Shown piece after piece: positions 16,104 to 28,099 of a stretch of DNA of 64,000 nucleotides; the first letter of the stretch is position 1; each line of letters begins with the position of its first letter. The stretch is from the NCBI RefSeq assembly GCF_021018895.1, contig NC_079386.1:13430552-13494551 (forward strand). The letters are read 5' to 3'. This DNA comes from Seriola aureovittata (taxonomy: Eukaryota; Chordata; Actinopteri; Carangiformes; Carangidae). A program made the position numbers and the translations under genes. A model generated the notes under the pieces. It was not told where the DNA came from. It was given only the letters and a program-made list of their open reading frames with translations, and made no database searches.

Positions 16104-16120
16104 AGGTCAAGGGCGGGTCA
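16104..16120 (+). promoter_or_regulatory. DR5-type direct repeat (candidate retinoic acid response element)
   Basis: AGGTCA and GGGTCA, both matching the RGKTCA nuclear-receptor half-site, are in direct orientation with a five-base spacer. This is the classic RAR/RXR spacing. It is a sequence match only. Confidence 0.4.
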
Positions 16121-16820
16121 CAGACCCCTGGTTCTCTGCACCAAGCTTGAACCCCCCCCAGAGCCTTTGCTGTTATCACAACATGGCCATGCAGCTACGT
16201 CAGTGACACATAAGTGTGTGTGCAGAAAGAGGAGTGAGTACTAGTGACTTGTGTGTGTGCGTATTTGCACATTAAAGTGTATACGGTGTTTGAGTGTATA
16301 AGGGTTAATAATAAGAGAACAGCATGCCCCTGCCATGGCCTCAGTGGCTTCCTTTGACCTCTGTCACATGTCATGGAGGTTGTACGGAGCCTTCGGTGTA
16401 GAGCTCTTTCATGTTTGATTTTTCAGCACAAGTCCCTGGACACGACCCTCAACACAACCTCTATCTTCTGACTGTGCGTGTGTGTGCGCGTGTGTATGTG
16501 ATTGCTCATGTACTGTCAAATGTAGTCTGTATGTGAGTGTGTACTCCTTAAAAGCTCTAAAATCTTAAAAGCTTTCTGTTGTGTGACGGTCTTAGATTAT
16601 AGTAACTGTTTATGTGAGGGTTTTGACTCAAAGATGTGCACTCTAAATTTCTTTTTCCTTCTCTCAAATACTTATTACATTCAAAAACGTGTGTATGTGT
16701 TACAGCACATCCAGTTGGTGCAGGGCAGATTAGCAACAGGCCGATCAGAGCCGTGTAAACCTGCTTAGAGCGGGGATGAAAATGAGATCATGTCCCAGCG
16801 TCCTCCCAGCAGGCTCTCCC

Positions 16821-16911
16821 ATTGGTCAATTACATCATCCAATCGCACCCCATCTGTTTTCAATTGGTGGTGCAATACTAGCTTCTGCTTCGCTAGTTGC
16901 ACCTGACCAAT
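16821..16911. promoter_or_regulatory. Cluster of four CCAAT/ATTGG (NF-Y type) boxes
   Basis: ATTGG at 16821 and 16863 and CCAAT at 16839 and 16907 lie within 91 bases. An imperfect hairpin lies between them (GTGCAA..CTAG with CTAGTTGCAC, about 16870-16902). No recognizable gene starts nearby. Confidence 0.4.
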
Positions 16912-17047
16912 TAGCTGTCAGGTTGCAGAGAGGGAAAGAAATGCATTCAGTCTTGTACTTAGTTACTGTGTTGCATTTAAAAAAAGTATTATCAAGTGTT
17001 TTCTAACTTTTTCTGTTATCTGATCTGTCGTATGATCTGACACCATT

Positions 17048-17051
<4 letters not shown>

Positions 17052-17093
<42 letters not shown>
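17052..17093. repeat. (ATT)n microsatellite
   Basis: Fourteen or so ATT units, uninterrupted. Confidence 0.9.
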
Positions 17094-17095
<2 letters not shown>

Positions 17096-17099
17096 TACT

Positions 17100-20000
17100 T
17101 TTGGTTGGAAGAAGTGCTATCAACATATATAGACTTTAGTGTAAAATGAAGATAGCCTGTTTGTCATACTTCTTAAAGATTAATGTTTTGGCAGTTCAGT
17201 TACCTTTTTTTTGTGAAGCTGAACGCTATGGGAGAACTCTTGTTATCACTGAATAAGAGTTTCAAGAAGAGAGAAAAGTATAAACAGTGAGGCAGAAAAG
17301 AGGTAAGAAGGAATAAAGTGAGGGAGAGAAGAAGATAAGTAGAAACCAGAGCGAACACACAGCCTGGATGTGCCTTCATATTTGATGAGCCACCTTACAA
17401 GGACCCTGTGCCCCTGGGGCTTCTGAACTCAGCTTGTGTAAGTGCGCTGATGCCCTCGCTTTCCTTCCTTTCTCTGCTCTTATGCTCCTTTCCCTTCTTT
17501 CTTCCTCTGGTCCTCTTCCCTCTTTTGCTTCCCCACTTCGCTGCCTTTTACGCCATCCCTTAGCTCCTCCTTCTATCTCTTTTCCTTTTTTCCCTCCTCT
17601 CTCTCTCTCTCTCCGTGCCTCATGCTCAGCCAGGCGGCAGCGCGCTAATGCACCATGGCACATTCTGCAGCTCCGAGTCACAATGCGACCAGGCTTTGCG
17701 CAGTGACCGCACGGCGACCTCCCTCAGCAGTGCTGCACACAGGCGCTGTGCTGTAGCAGGGCCTGTTTAGGGCGAGGATGGAGGTGATGGGTGGGTGGGG
17801 AAGAGGGGTGTGGCAAAGGAGAGGAGAGGTTCTGCCACTGATGGGTATAATCAGATCAAATGACATTGAGGTAAATTAATTGTGAGTAGAAAAAGGCTGA
17901 AGGAGCCTGAGATCCCTTTCCAGTTGACATTTTTGTGCCACGTGAATTATCAAAGTGTCAAACCAGAGGAGGCGTGAGCTCATGTGTGCAGTTGTGGCTT
18001 GTAGAGCATGCAACATAATGAATGCTTCTGTGACCAGATTTATCTCCCAGTCATGTATGGGACTTCTTATACGGCAAGAATCAAATATTTTGCACCTGTT
18101 GACAACAGCTGAGCCTTTGCCTAACGCTCACCCTTGGACAGTTAGATTCTTTCAGCCATCACTAAAGGTGTTACTCCACACAGAAGAAGAGTGGTTATCC
18201 TGACTGTTTCTATCGCTGCTGCAGGGGTTGTATATCCTTTTTTTACCTCTACTTTCCTTTTCCTATGTCGGCCTCTGCTTCTTCATCCCTGAGGTCCCAG
18301 CAGACACCCTGCCTTCACACCTTCCCATGATCCCGAGCTTTTTTCCATATCCCTCAGACACGTTCTCCTCACTCCTCACAGCTCAGCAGAAATGACCAGA
18401 GGGAAGGAGAGGGAGATAAAAGGACTGAGATAGTGAGAAAAGGAGAGGGGAGGCCGTAAAGGTCAATTTTACGAAGGTGGAAAGGAAAGCAAGTGAGATA
18501 GGAAAGGAAACGCGCATCGTTTGCCTCTGCGTGGGAGGAGATGGTAAAGCTCAAACTAACTCATGGCAGCCCTGTCCCATTTAATTTATTTGTAAGTCGT
18601 GATTATTGTCAAACCTGAGGGGAATACTGTCCATCTGTTGGTTATCACCTCTCCCATGCCGGCCTGCCATAGGCTGCTCTGCTGATAACATCAAGCTCCA
18701 CTCTGCTATAATTCATCCACTAATCTTCAACAGTTGTTGGAATATAACAGATGCTTTGGATAAATGTGGTGCAGTTACTCTGATTACAAGTGAAAGCTAG
18801 TTTAGTGCAAGTTACATGATTAGCAGTGATGAACATCCTGGGGAAAAAAAGGACACTATTAACTTGACTGAGAACATGATATCCTCCTAATCTGAGGGAT
18901 TCTTTATATCATTTCTAAACCAGAGAACTCGCTTTGGAGAAGCTTCCATCAAGAATCTGAACAATCTGAATTGTAGAGAAATGGAAAAAATTTAAGAATC
19001 TTCCAGCACAGCACGAGTCTATAATACGGACACTTCAGGAATCCTGAGTTCAGCCAGAATCCACAGAAAATATTTTGTGGTGCTTGCAATATCAACATGT
19101 GTAAACAACAAGTTGCTGTTTACACATGCTGCTGCTTTAGCACTGCACTCCTATCACATTGCTGCTTTTTCTTTAATTGTCCATGATGAGAATGGCAGAG
19201 TCTTTCATTCTATGGATTCATCTTCCGAGGTTCTTGCATTACTCACAATGCAACTTGAAGGCTGACAGTTCAGCCCATAAACTGTATACAACAAGTCAGG
19301 GATTTAGATGTCATGCTAATAGCAGCTAATGTAGCGTGGAGCAGCTACAGAAGTCTGTTAAGTTCTGTCTTTCTAATTCCACGACCCCCCCACATTTTTT
19401 TTCCATTTTCAAACTTGATGCACTTTCCAGCAACTTCTTTCACATGAACAGTGGTACTCTCCAAGTGAAATTGTTTGACTTCTACTTTACTTCTATATCA
19501 GAAACATATAAACAACCTTTTTTCTTTTTTAACTCTTGCTGAAAATAACTCGAGCTTTGGTAAGAATGAATATTTCCGTCTTTTTCCCACACAAACCTCC
19601 TAGACTTTGCCGTGACCTCAGAGTTTACTGGTTCAGCCGCTGTGTGAACTCACACTCTGGTTGAGTGTAAAGCTGCAAAGATCAACTGCTCGGCGACACC
19701 ATTAACGAGGTCAAATTTACATGTTCTTTCTACCCGGTGCCTTTCTGACAGGAGATTACACTTTAACAGCAGCAGTGATCATTGCTTTGCACAGTTAACT
19801 TGCACATGAACATAAAGCTTTGAAAGATGAACTGAAACGCAACCACTGGGACGCACGCTACAGTCAGTGTGTCCTGTGTGTGCCAGCGCTGCCTGTGCGT
19901 GCAATCACGTATGTGTTGTATATGCGTTGCATGTGTGTGTGATTGCTTTCTCTTACACGAATGTGCGTTGCCACTGACACTGTGACCCTTTCTAATATGG

Positions 20001-20900
20001 CAGTTTCTCCTCTTCTATCCAGGTCACAGAGCATTGGCTCATCCTGGTTCATCAGCAGGGCAGCGCTCCACAAAACCCATTGTTCTCGTGACACGCATTC
20101 CAGATTATATTCATAAAACGTAGTGTTGGTAGAGATGACATGACGTAGAAATGCAAATGCCGCTGGGACAGTGATACAACAACAGCTTTGGGACAGTCAG
20201 CCACTTTCTAATGTGTACACACTCTGCCATGATACGACAGGAAGTGAAAGGCACACACACACACACACGCACACACTCTCTCTGAGGCCTACACAGTGTA
20301 AATGGTGCTTTTTGCCTGAGGTTTTTTATCTGTTCAATTAAAGTGCTTGTATTTTGCTCATTTCATGAAGCCGGGAAGCTGGAATTAGGCCAAAATAAAC
20401 ACAATGAGGGGAGAGGAGGGTGGAGGGAGATCTGCCTTTCAGACAGATAGATGGATAGAAAGCTGATCTGATGACCTAATCCTAAAAAAACCTACAATGC
20501 TCTGACAGTGACTTTGGCCTCCAGAGACATACAGTGCAGTGCAACAGCCACAATCACCTAATTACCCCCTTAAATAATTCAGCAGTGTGGCAGCCACAGG
20601 CAGAAACTTTGAAATCCATTTGGACCGACACGACTAAAAGGATGTAGCCTCATACCCTGTGTACGACATGTTGATCACTGTATTATTGATGCTGGATATA
20701 GAGAGTGTTTTATCAAGCTCAACTGAAAGTGGAATAGACCTAACCCCAAAGATTTAAACTTTGTGATGCACATATAAATCAGAACAAATGACATGTATAA
20801 TTAATTAATATCTATTGTTTGAACTCTGAGGAGCGCTGTAACTTGGATACATGCATATATTTTATTACAGTATTACTTTGTAAATTCCATTTGAAATATC
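17100..20900. other. Gene-free stretch with GC/CT-rich and unique-looking segments
   Basis: No exon could be assembled. 17400-17780 is relatively GC- and CpG-rich with a pyrimidine tract ending in (CT)n at about 17597-17612. 18600-18800 and 20330-20640 are low-repeat sequences that could be conserved noncoding DNA. A short (AC)n sits at about 20251-20275. Confidence 0.4.
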
Positions 20901-20923
20901 AGCTCATTTAAATGTCATTAATA

Positions 20924-21052
<129 letters not shown>

Positions 21053-21053
21053 A

Positions 21054-21088
<35 letters not shown>

Positions 21089-21089
21089 C

Positions 21090-24000
21090 TCGACAGCAAG
21101 CATTTTTGACATTATCGGGTTGATTTGGAAAAGAACTCATAAGTTCAAGAGGTTGGAGAGGAATTTCCCTTTCAGCAGATGTAAAAATCACCCGTGTGGA
21201 GGGGGAAATGCTGTTAGGGTCAAGCAGCAAAGCAACATGGATGCAAAGTTCAAACAAAGTTCATCCACTGAAAAAGAAAACTCTTTCAGAATAGGGCTTA
21301 GCATGAGTTCACGAGTTTTACATAGATATTTAGTTCATTTCTGTTATGAGACTGGCTCAGCTTAAATATACTCTAAGCTGCAGCAACTGATGAAACCTGA
21401 GGGAAACATCTGGCTCTTTAGCTGCTAAATGTTTCACCATGTTCACAAGCTCTCCGCTGACTGTGTGTGCTGTTTAGTGCCGGCCAGTCAGTGTACAGTT
21501 GGTTCGTCTGAGCTTTTTCTTTGTTGTAAACAGATGCTCGCTGCATCTGGAAACAAAGTTAATGAGAGCAATAACAACAAAGCAAAACAGTAAAGTTGCA
21601 CACCAGAAAACCAAAACAATGAGCTGAAAGGCTTCTTAAAGTTTGGGGAACCCGGTTTATTATCAGTGGGTGTATTACTATGAGTGACATTATCCGGTCA
21701 TCTGACTCGCTGTCTGTATGAAAATATTGATTAGAGCAGCTTAAAGTAAAATGGCTGACTCTGATATGAAAAAGACTTCTACCTTTTTCTGACACTGTAA
21801 TAAGAGCCAGTTTCATATGTTACTTCCACCCTCATACATACTATAGGTCTGCGAGTGTGTCTGTCAGTTTCGTGTGTGTGTGATCCTCACCTCCCCTGGC
21901 ATCCCCCGCAGTGCCAACACTGAGGTCTGCCACCCTTCCCGTCCACTTCCTCTTACCGGGGGTCATGACGTCGGCTGGGCGCAGAGAAGTGGATTTTGAT
22001 GCCGTCTGGCATGTTTGGGCTCTCTGCATTTTCAGCCAAGTCTGCATGGAGACACCTACTGTGCTGGGTGTATTAATCTCTTACAACTCCATGTATGTGT
22101 GAGTCTTTGTATCCGTGACATTTTTTAACACATGGACACAGCTGCATGTGTTTCCCTGTTGTCACTCTTGTATATACATTGACATCAGTGGCAACATGTG
22201 GTGTCAGGCCATATGGCTCTGATACTCTGTCATATGTGTGTGTGTATTATATCATATGTGCGCCCTTATCTGAGCTTATTTAGTCTCATTTGTAAATGTT
22301 TGGATGCGATACATGTGCGCCTTCATGCGTTCACGTCTGTCTTCACTGAGTGTTCGAGTGTGTAGCCCTTTCTTCATGTGTTTTGTTTCTGTTCAATCAC
22401 CCTCGGGGAGGAAGACATGACCCATAAACTAGGCCGTGAGCATGCTCAGTGTTGCCTCTCGTAGTCGGGGTGAGGGTGTCTCCAGATGCTTGACCTGGGG
22501 TCGCCTGCGCAATTGTGACCAAAGTGTGAAAAGAAGTCTGGGCATGAGAAATCATGAGTTAAATCACACCCTGGACCAGAGTCTGGCTCCTCTGGTTCGC
22601 AGGTGTCCTCTCACCTCAGATAATGCTAATGTGCAGAGAAGAGAGCAGATTTGAGAGGATCCTGAGAGGCTGTTTCAAAGCAAAGGACAAAGAGAGGGCA
22701 TTGAAGGGCGCCATTGTTTTCTTCCTCCTCTATCGTCTCAAACACCAGTGGTTCAGAGTTTTGAAAGCAATGTAAAATCCCCCTGGAGACATGCAGAGGT
22801 GCAGTATGTACTGTACAACATCTGTATGAACATGCTGACAGGAACATCTCAACACGTACATGAATATGAACAGGAGAATGACATCATTCAAGACGACATA
22901 TAGTGAACACACACACACGCATGACTACAGCATAATACAAGGTCATAGTCTGAGTCATGGAGGACGCTCATCATCGAATGCAGTTTCCTTAGAGCGGAAA
23001 AAAATGGTTATGATGGTGATGAAGCTGATTTGGTTTCTAGTCTATCTCAAAGGCCGATCATTCATTTATCTAAAAAGTGACTAGTTGATACTTGAATGTT
23101 GCTACGAGTACAGAAAATGCACAGTTCAAACATTTCCCTTTTTAATATTGCATTCCAAATATAACAACACCGTTAACAGCCACATCTTTAAGGTTTCAAA
23201 TGTAGCGTCTGCCAGAGACTGACCTGGTTTATAACGGTGCTTTCTTTCTGAAACTGTGGTAAAATGCAGACATGCAAACATTTGCTTTGAGACAGGAGAA
23301 AGCAAACTCAATACAGTCATCAAAAGCAAACCTGCCAGAGGTTATAAGATAAATCTTCTTCAAATTCACTCCGTGTTGGATATGGTCATAGACATTCAGC
23401 TGGTGATGATTGGTCACAATGAGACATTAGGTCACTGTAGGGGTCACAGGAAACTGGGTGGGAAACACTCATCTCAAGTGCTAAAGCTGTTTATATCACC
23501 TTACTTTGACATTAAGAAAAGTGGACACCATTGCTTTAGAACTACAATATTTTTGCTGCTTTTAATATTAACTTCCTGTCGACAACGGCTCAACTTGAAC
23601 ATATCTGGGTGATGTGCAGATGTTGGTACCTTCATCCTCCTCCTGATCGTGTACCCGCTCCACTCTTCAGCAGCTGCTGAGGAACTGCACGCTTTCATAT
23701 CAGTGCGATGGTGCTCTCAGGCAGTGAGAGGACATGTCATCTCACCTCCCCCACACAGCCAACACAGGCTTTTAAAAACCTCCGCGGCCCTTCCCTGAGC
23801 TGTGTCCTCTCCAATATTACACCGCCAGCCTAAGAGCCGCGCTCACTGCTCCGCTTTGACCTAATGGGCTGTGAAGCAGCGAAGGGAGGGAGGGGCACTG
23901 ACACCTTATCTCCCTGTTTCCTCCGCTGCTTGTCTCTCTCCCTATTTTTGGTTTAATTCCTCAAAAACGTTTATTCCTTTTTGGTGTGATTTAGTTCTTT

Positions 24001-27000
24001 GCCTGCAGTATTTTTGGCGCTGAACTCACCGGTCTAAAAACAGAACCTAGAAACAGTTTACATGCGGGCTGCAGAGCGTCTGGAGCCAAGTCGTCCATGG
24101 CAGTGTAGATGCGGGAGGCGAAAGACTTTAAAATATCAAGATTTAAATTCTGCGTTACTGCACAGCAGCTAGTGTGAAAACCAAACACACACTGGAGCGA
24201 AGGGAAATGTTTGCAGCTCAGATATCCAACTGTTTGCACACTTGAAGTGCTCAAAATCAGACTGGGGTCAAGCTGAGGGGGCTGGAGAGAGAGAGAGAGA
24301 GAGCTGAGAACAGTGAGAGAGAAAAGAAACAGGGGAAAAGATGAACTAGAACAGATGGAAATAAAACAATGAAGGATTATAAAGACAAGTGCACAAAAGA
24401 GAGGGAGGGAATCTCTTCGGTTACGTTGTCTCTTTCATCTGTTGTGATTCTCAGCCCTGTTCTGCAGCACTTCCTCTTGGCTTCATCAACTAATTCTGAC
24501 TTTTCCTCTTCACTTACTGCTCATCTCCTGAGTCGGGAGGCACCGATGAGTCAGGAGGATTTAATGAAGGAAATCAATGACGCCACTGCATGTGTAAAAC
24601 CGAAACAACATGAAACTGAGATGGTGTCTCTGACTGTTTGACAGTTGACGGATCAAAACCAGAACCTCAGTCATTTCTGATTTTCATGTGGGTGTAATGT
24701 CAACATATACTTTGAAGTGGTAAGATTGGTACAGAAAGACACGTGATTCATTCTCTGGATCCAAATGGCAGAAAAAAGAGGAACCCAGGTGTAACTTAGA
24801 CCTTGATTCTAGTCGAGAGCTTTCTTTCTTTCTTTTTTTGGATTAGTCTTGGCCTCGACCTCGACCTTGGCTGGAGGCTGGTAGTATATCTTGTGCCCTG
24901 ATGTGCATAAGATTAACTGGGAAAACATAATGGTTTTTGGCAACTTTTTGGCATTGAGTTTTCTTTCTTGTGTTCTGGTTGTGGGGAAGGTTGACATGCT
25001 ACGTTGCATGACAGAGTGCAGAAGATCTTTGCTCTTGCTTAGAAACGCTCCACTGATTTAATTCTGCGTATTGAAGGGCTTGTGCCTCAACGCTCATCGA
25101 GCTTTTTCTTCATTTAAACTGTATTAAACATCCTCAACCTGTCATTTGAAACGATTTGAAACCATTGAAGATGCAGCTCTGCCATTTTGCTGTTTCAAAT
25201 GAGTCAAATCCCCCCAACTGTCATCTGACCTAAACCGGTCACGTCCGCTGCTCTCTGATGGACTGACTGTCAGTCAGAAACAGAAGCTTTGGTTTGACAG
25301 CTGTACATCACTGTCATGGGTTTGAGGAGTTGACCTTGCACAATCAGCGTCCATAATCGAGTGCACTAGAGCAGGAATGCAGTGAAAAGCTCTTTAGTGG
25401 CCTTAAAATCAAACTGCCTTCGTGGAAGTCAACCTCTGCCCTCTGTGTTTTCAGCTGGCGAGGTAGAGTGGCAAAGATAGCATCATTAGACAACTCAGCT
25501 CAGCCGAAGACATCGCGAAAGAGATCTCATGATGGATGATAGTGGGACTGAAAGCTCAGACCCAGGGATGTTTGCCCGCAGGACACAAAACAGCAGCACC
25601 TCAGGAGCTGGTCCAGCTCGGTGGTCAGAGTTCGAGGACGATGCCCGGCTGAAGGTGCCCTCTCACATCGGCCTGTTTTGTTAAACATCTGTGGGCTAAA
25701 ATGACCTGACAGCGTTTGATGCATTTGCTGCCCGGCACATAAGCGATCTGAAAACGCAGAGCTATTTTTGCTGATGTTAATTTGCTCCGTGTTAGGGCCC
25801 CGGTTCACAGCTCGGTCAGCCTTCCCTGATACTATATTCCCGTTTGTTTCAGTAAAGGTTCTCCCGTCACATCGCATTTAGGTCGAGATGCCTGTGAACT
25901 GTGAATGCACTGCGCGCAGGGACCCAGCCACGCTGAGGCTTCTGGGTCCTGGGGTCCGTCGCTTTCAGGGAAGACCCCCCCCCCCACCCCCATGAGGAGG
26001 GAGTTGTTAATAGTTTCTAGGTTTTCCTGTATATAATGAGGATGCTGGATGAAGATTAAAAACATACAAGTAATTAACAAAGAAACATATTTTTTTTACC
26101 TGTTCCTCTGTGCGTATGAAGGGACGTGTAAAGCATTCATCGTTCAAATCCCTCTTGACTAAATAGCTCTAAAAAGGTTTAAATTTTTTATTAATTAATA
26201 AAATATTAACAAACTGTAGCATGCAATGAAATATATGAATTGCATAAATATGATCTTTTCTACAATTTAATTAGTTATTCTTTCAAAGTAAATGGGTAAA
26301 AGTAAAATTTGTAAAGTATCTTTTTAAATGTAATTTTTCTAAAATTAAAGATGTATAAAAATGTCATAAAACCACTGTAATTTATCATATTTATGACAGA
26401 ATAGGACATTTTGAAAAATGTGATTTTCAAATAAATAAAAACAGACTAAATTGTAATACTACCAGTACACATGATTATATTTGTAAGAGTAAAAAGTACC
26501 TTATAGGTGCAGTTGTATCCGCCAAGTAGCAGCAGCAGACTGACTGTGTGTGTCCTCTAAGAAAAGGCTGCAGTGTCTCCTGTCTTTATACCAATCCCTC
26601 CTCAGTGGGCAAGCTGATCCCTTCATTCTCCTTCTTGTTAACTCTGATTTCATGAATAATTCATCACACAGTCAGAACCACAAATGAGCACGCTAATTGG
26701 CGCCTTTTTTATTATCATGATTATTATTGTTATTATTCCCAGCTTTGGTGCATGCGATTAAACATGAAATTAAATTAATGTGATGGTGAGAAAAGATATT
26801 TTTCTAATAGCCCCACATTAACCCTCTTATTAATTTGAAAACAGATTCAGTGAAATTAATTTTAAATCTGATCACAGTTTGTTTCCCAAACAGCTAATTT
26901 AAGTATTAATTTGTATAATAGCTCAATTTATTTGCCAGTGGAGATATGGTAATGTTTCTTTTCAAACTAGTCTAGAGGAGAGGTGTTTCAACAGAGGTTA

Positions 27001-27200
27001 CAATAAAACAATAATGGAACTAAAATTATAAACAAATTCTGATCAAATTATTGGTTTTATGTGTACTGCTCTATTTGAGAAAAACTAGAAGTTATTTTTC
27101 TGCAATAGTCAGATAGTTGTCATTAAATCCCCTCTATTGTACTTTTTAAAATTTCATGTCCATTGGATATTTTTTTTTTTTATGAATTCCAGTTGTGCAC
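21090..27200. other. Gene-free stretch
   Basis: All open frames here are short and lack family resemblance or paired splice signals. Content includes a (GA)n run at about 24284-24303, a C-run at about 25976-25985, very AT-rich sequence at 26100-26500, and a homeodomain-site-rich unique segment at 26640-27000 described in the findings. Confidence 0.4.
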
Positions 27201-27221
27201 ACACAACAGTGGCCCTTACAG

Positions 27222-27258
<37 letters not shown>

Positions 27259-27260
27259 TG
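27222..27260. repeat. (TG)n microsatellite
   Basis: A TG run of about 17 units ending in a GCGCG interruption. Confidence 0.9.
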
Positions 27261-27889
27261 CATGTGTGCTCCTTTAAAACAGCCAGGAGGAGAGTGTGCG
27301 CCTTTACAGTGAAGCGGTTAAACGAAGGTTAATACGCACTGAGGCAGCATACAAACATAATTAGGTCACATTAAGTTCATGACTGAGTAAATATTTTTCC
27401 CTAAATGTATTTTCCCTCCTTTTGGATTTCTCAGATGTCATCGGGGTGTGAGGTTTGAATCCGGGTCAAGGTTGTTGAAACAAAAAACACACTTTGAAGT
27501 TCCATTTAAAATTGATGCAACACTTACTACTTCATGCTCAAGGCCCACTGGTTTACTACCTCTTTCTGCATGCACAGTTAAACAACTCACTAGTTGCATG
27601 AATTTCGAAGTGTATTCCAGCCTTGCTAAGAGTTTCTTATTCTTCATTAATGATGCCTCTTTTTTTTTTTTCAACAATAAATAAATAAATGGTCCTGTAG
27701 TGTTGTAGTATCATCTAAACACAGACTGAGAAGTTATCAGATGCTAAACAGACCTCATTTAGAGCTCATTTAATATTCAGTTGCAATGCACAGTGTTTTA
27801 TGTGTGACAAGGGTCACGTAAGTATTTCGGTCAGTTACTAGGACTGAGTGTTAAATCACGAAAAAGATTTGTTCAGTACTAGATGCTGT

Positions 27890-28063
27890 TTCTAGAAAAG
27901 TGTCCAAAGTTCAAGAGCATTCATTTATATTTTATAGAGTATTCTCAAATGGAAGTTCTACAGTATTCTGAATGTTGTACAACTGTATCCATGGTTACAA
28001 CGGTGTATTTTAGATAAAGACGGTATTCTAGAATAAAATCGTTCAGGCTGTTCCATTCTAGAA
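27890..28063. promoter_or_regulatory. Cluster of TTCTAGAA palindromes (heat-shock-element-like)
   Basis: The octamer TTCTAGAA occurs at 27890-27897, 28026-28033 and 28056-28063. Related half-matches (TATTCTGAAT, GAGTATTCTC, TATTCCAGAGTATTCT) lie around them up to 28090. It matches the TTCnnGAA core of HSF sites, but it could also be a decayed tandem repeat. Confidence 0.35.
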
Positions 28064-28099
28064 TACTCGATTCTATTCCAGAGTATTCTAAAATTAAAT

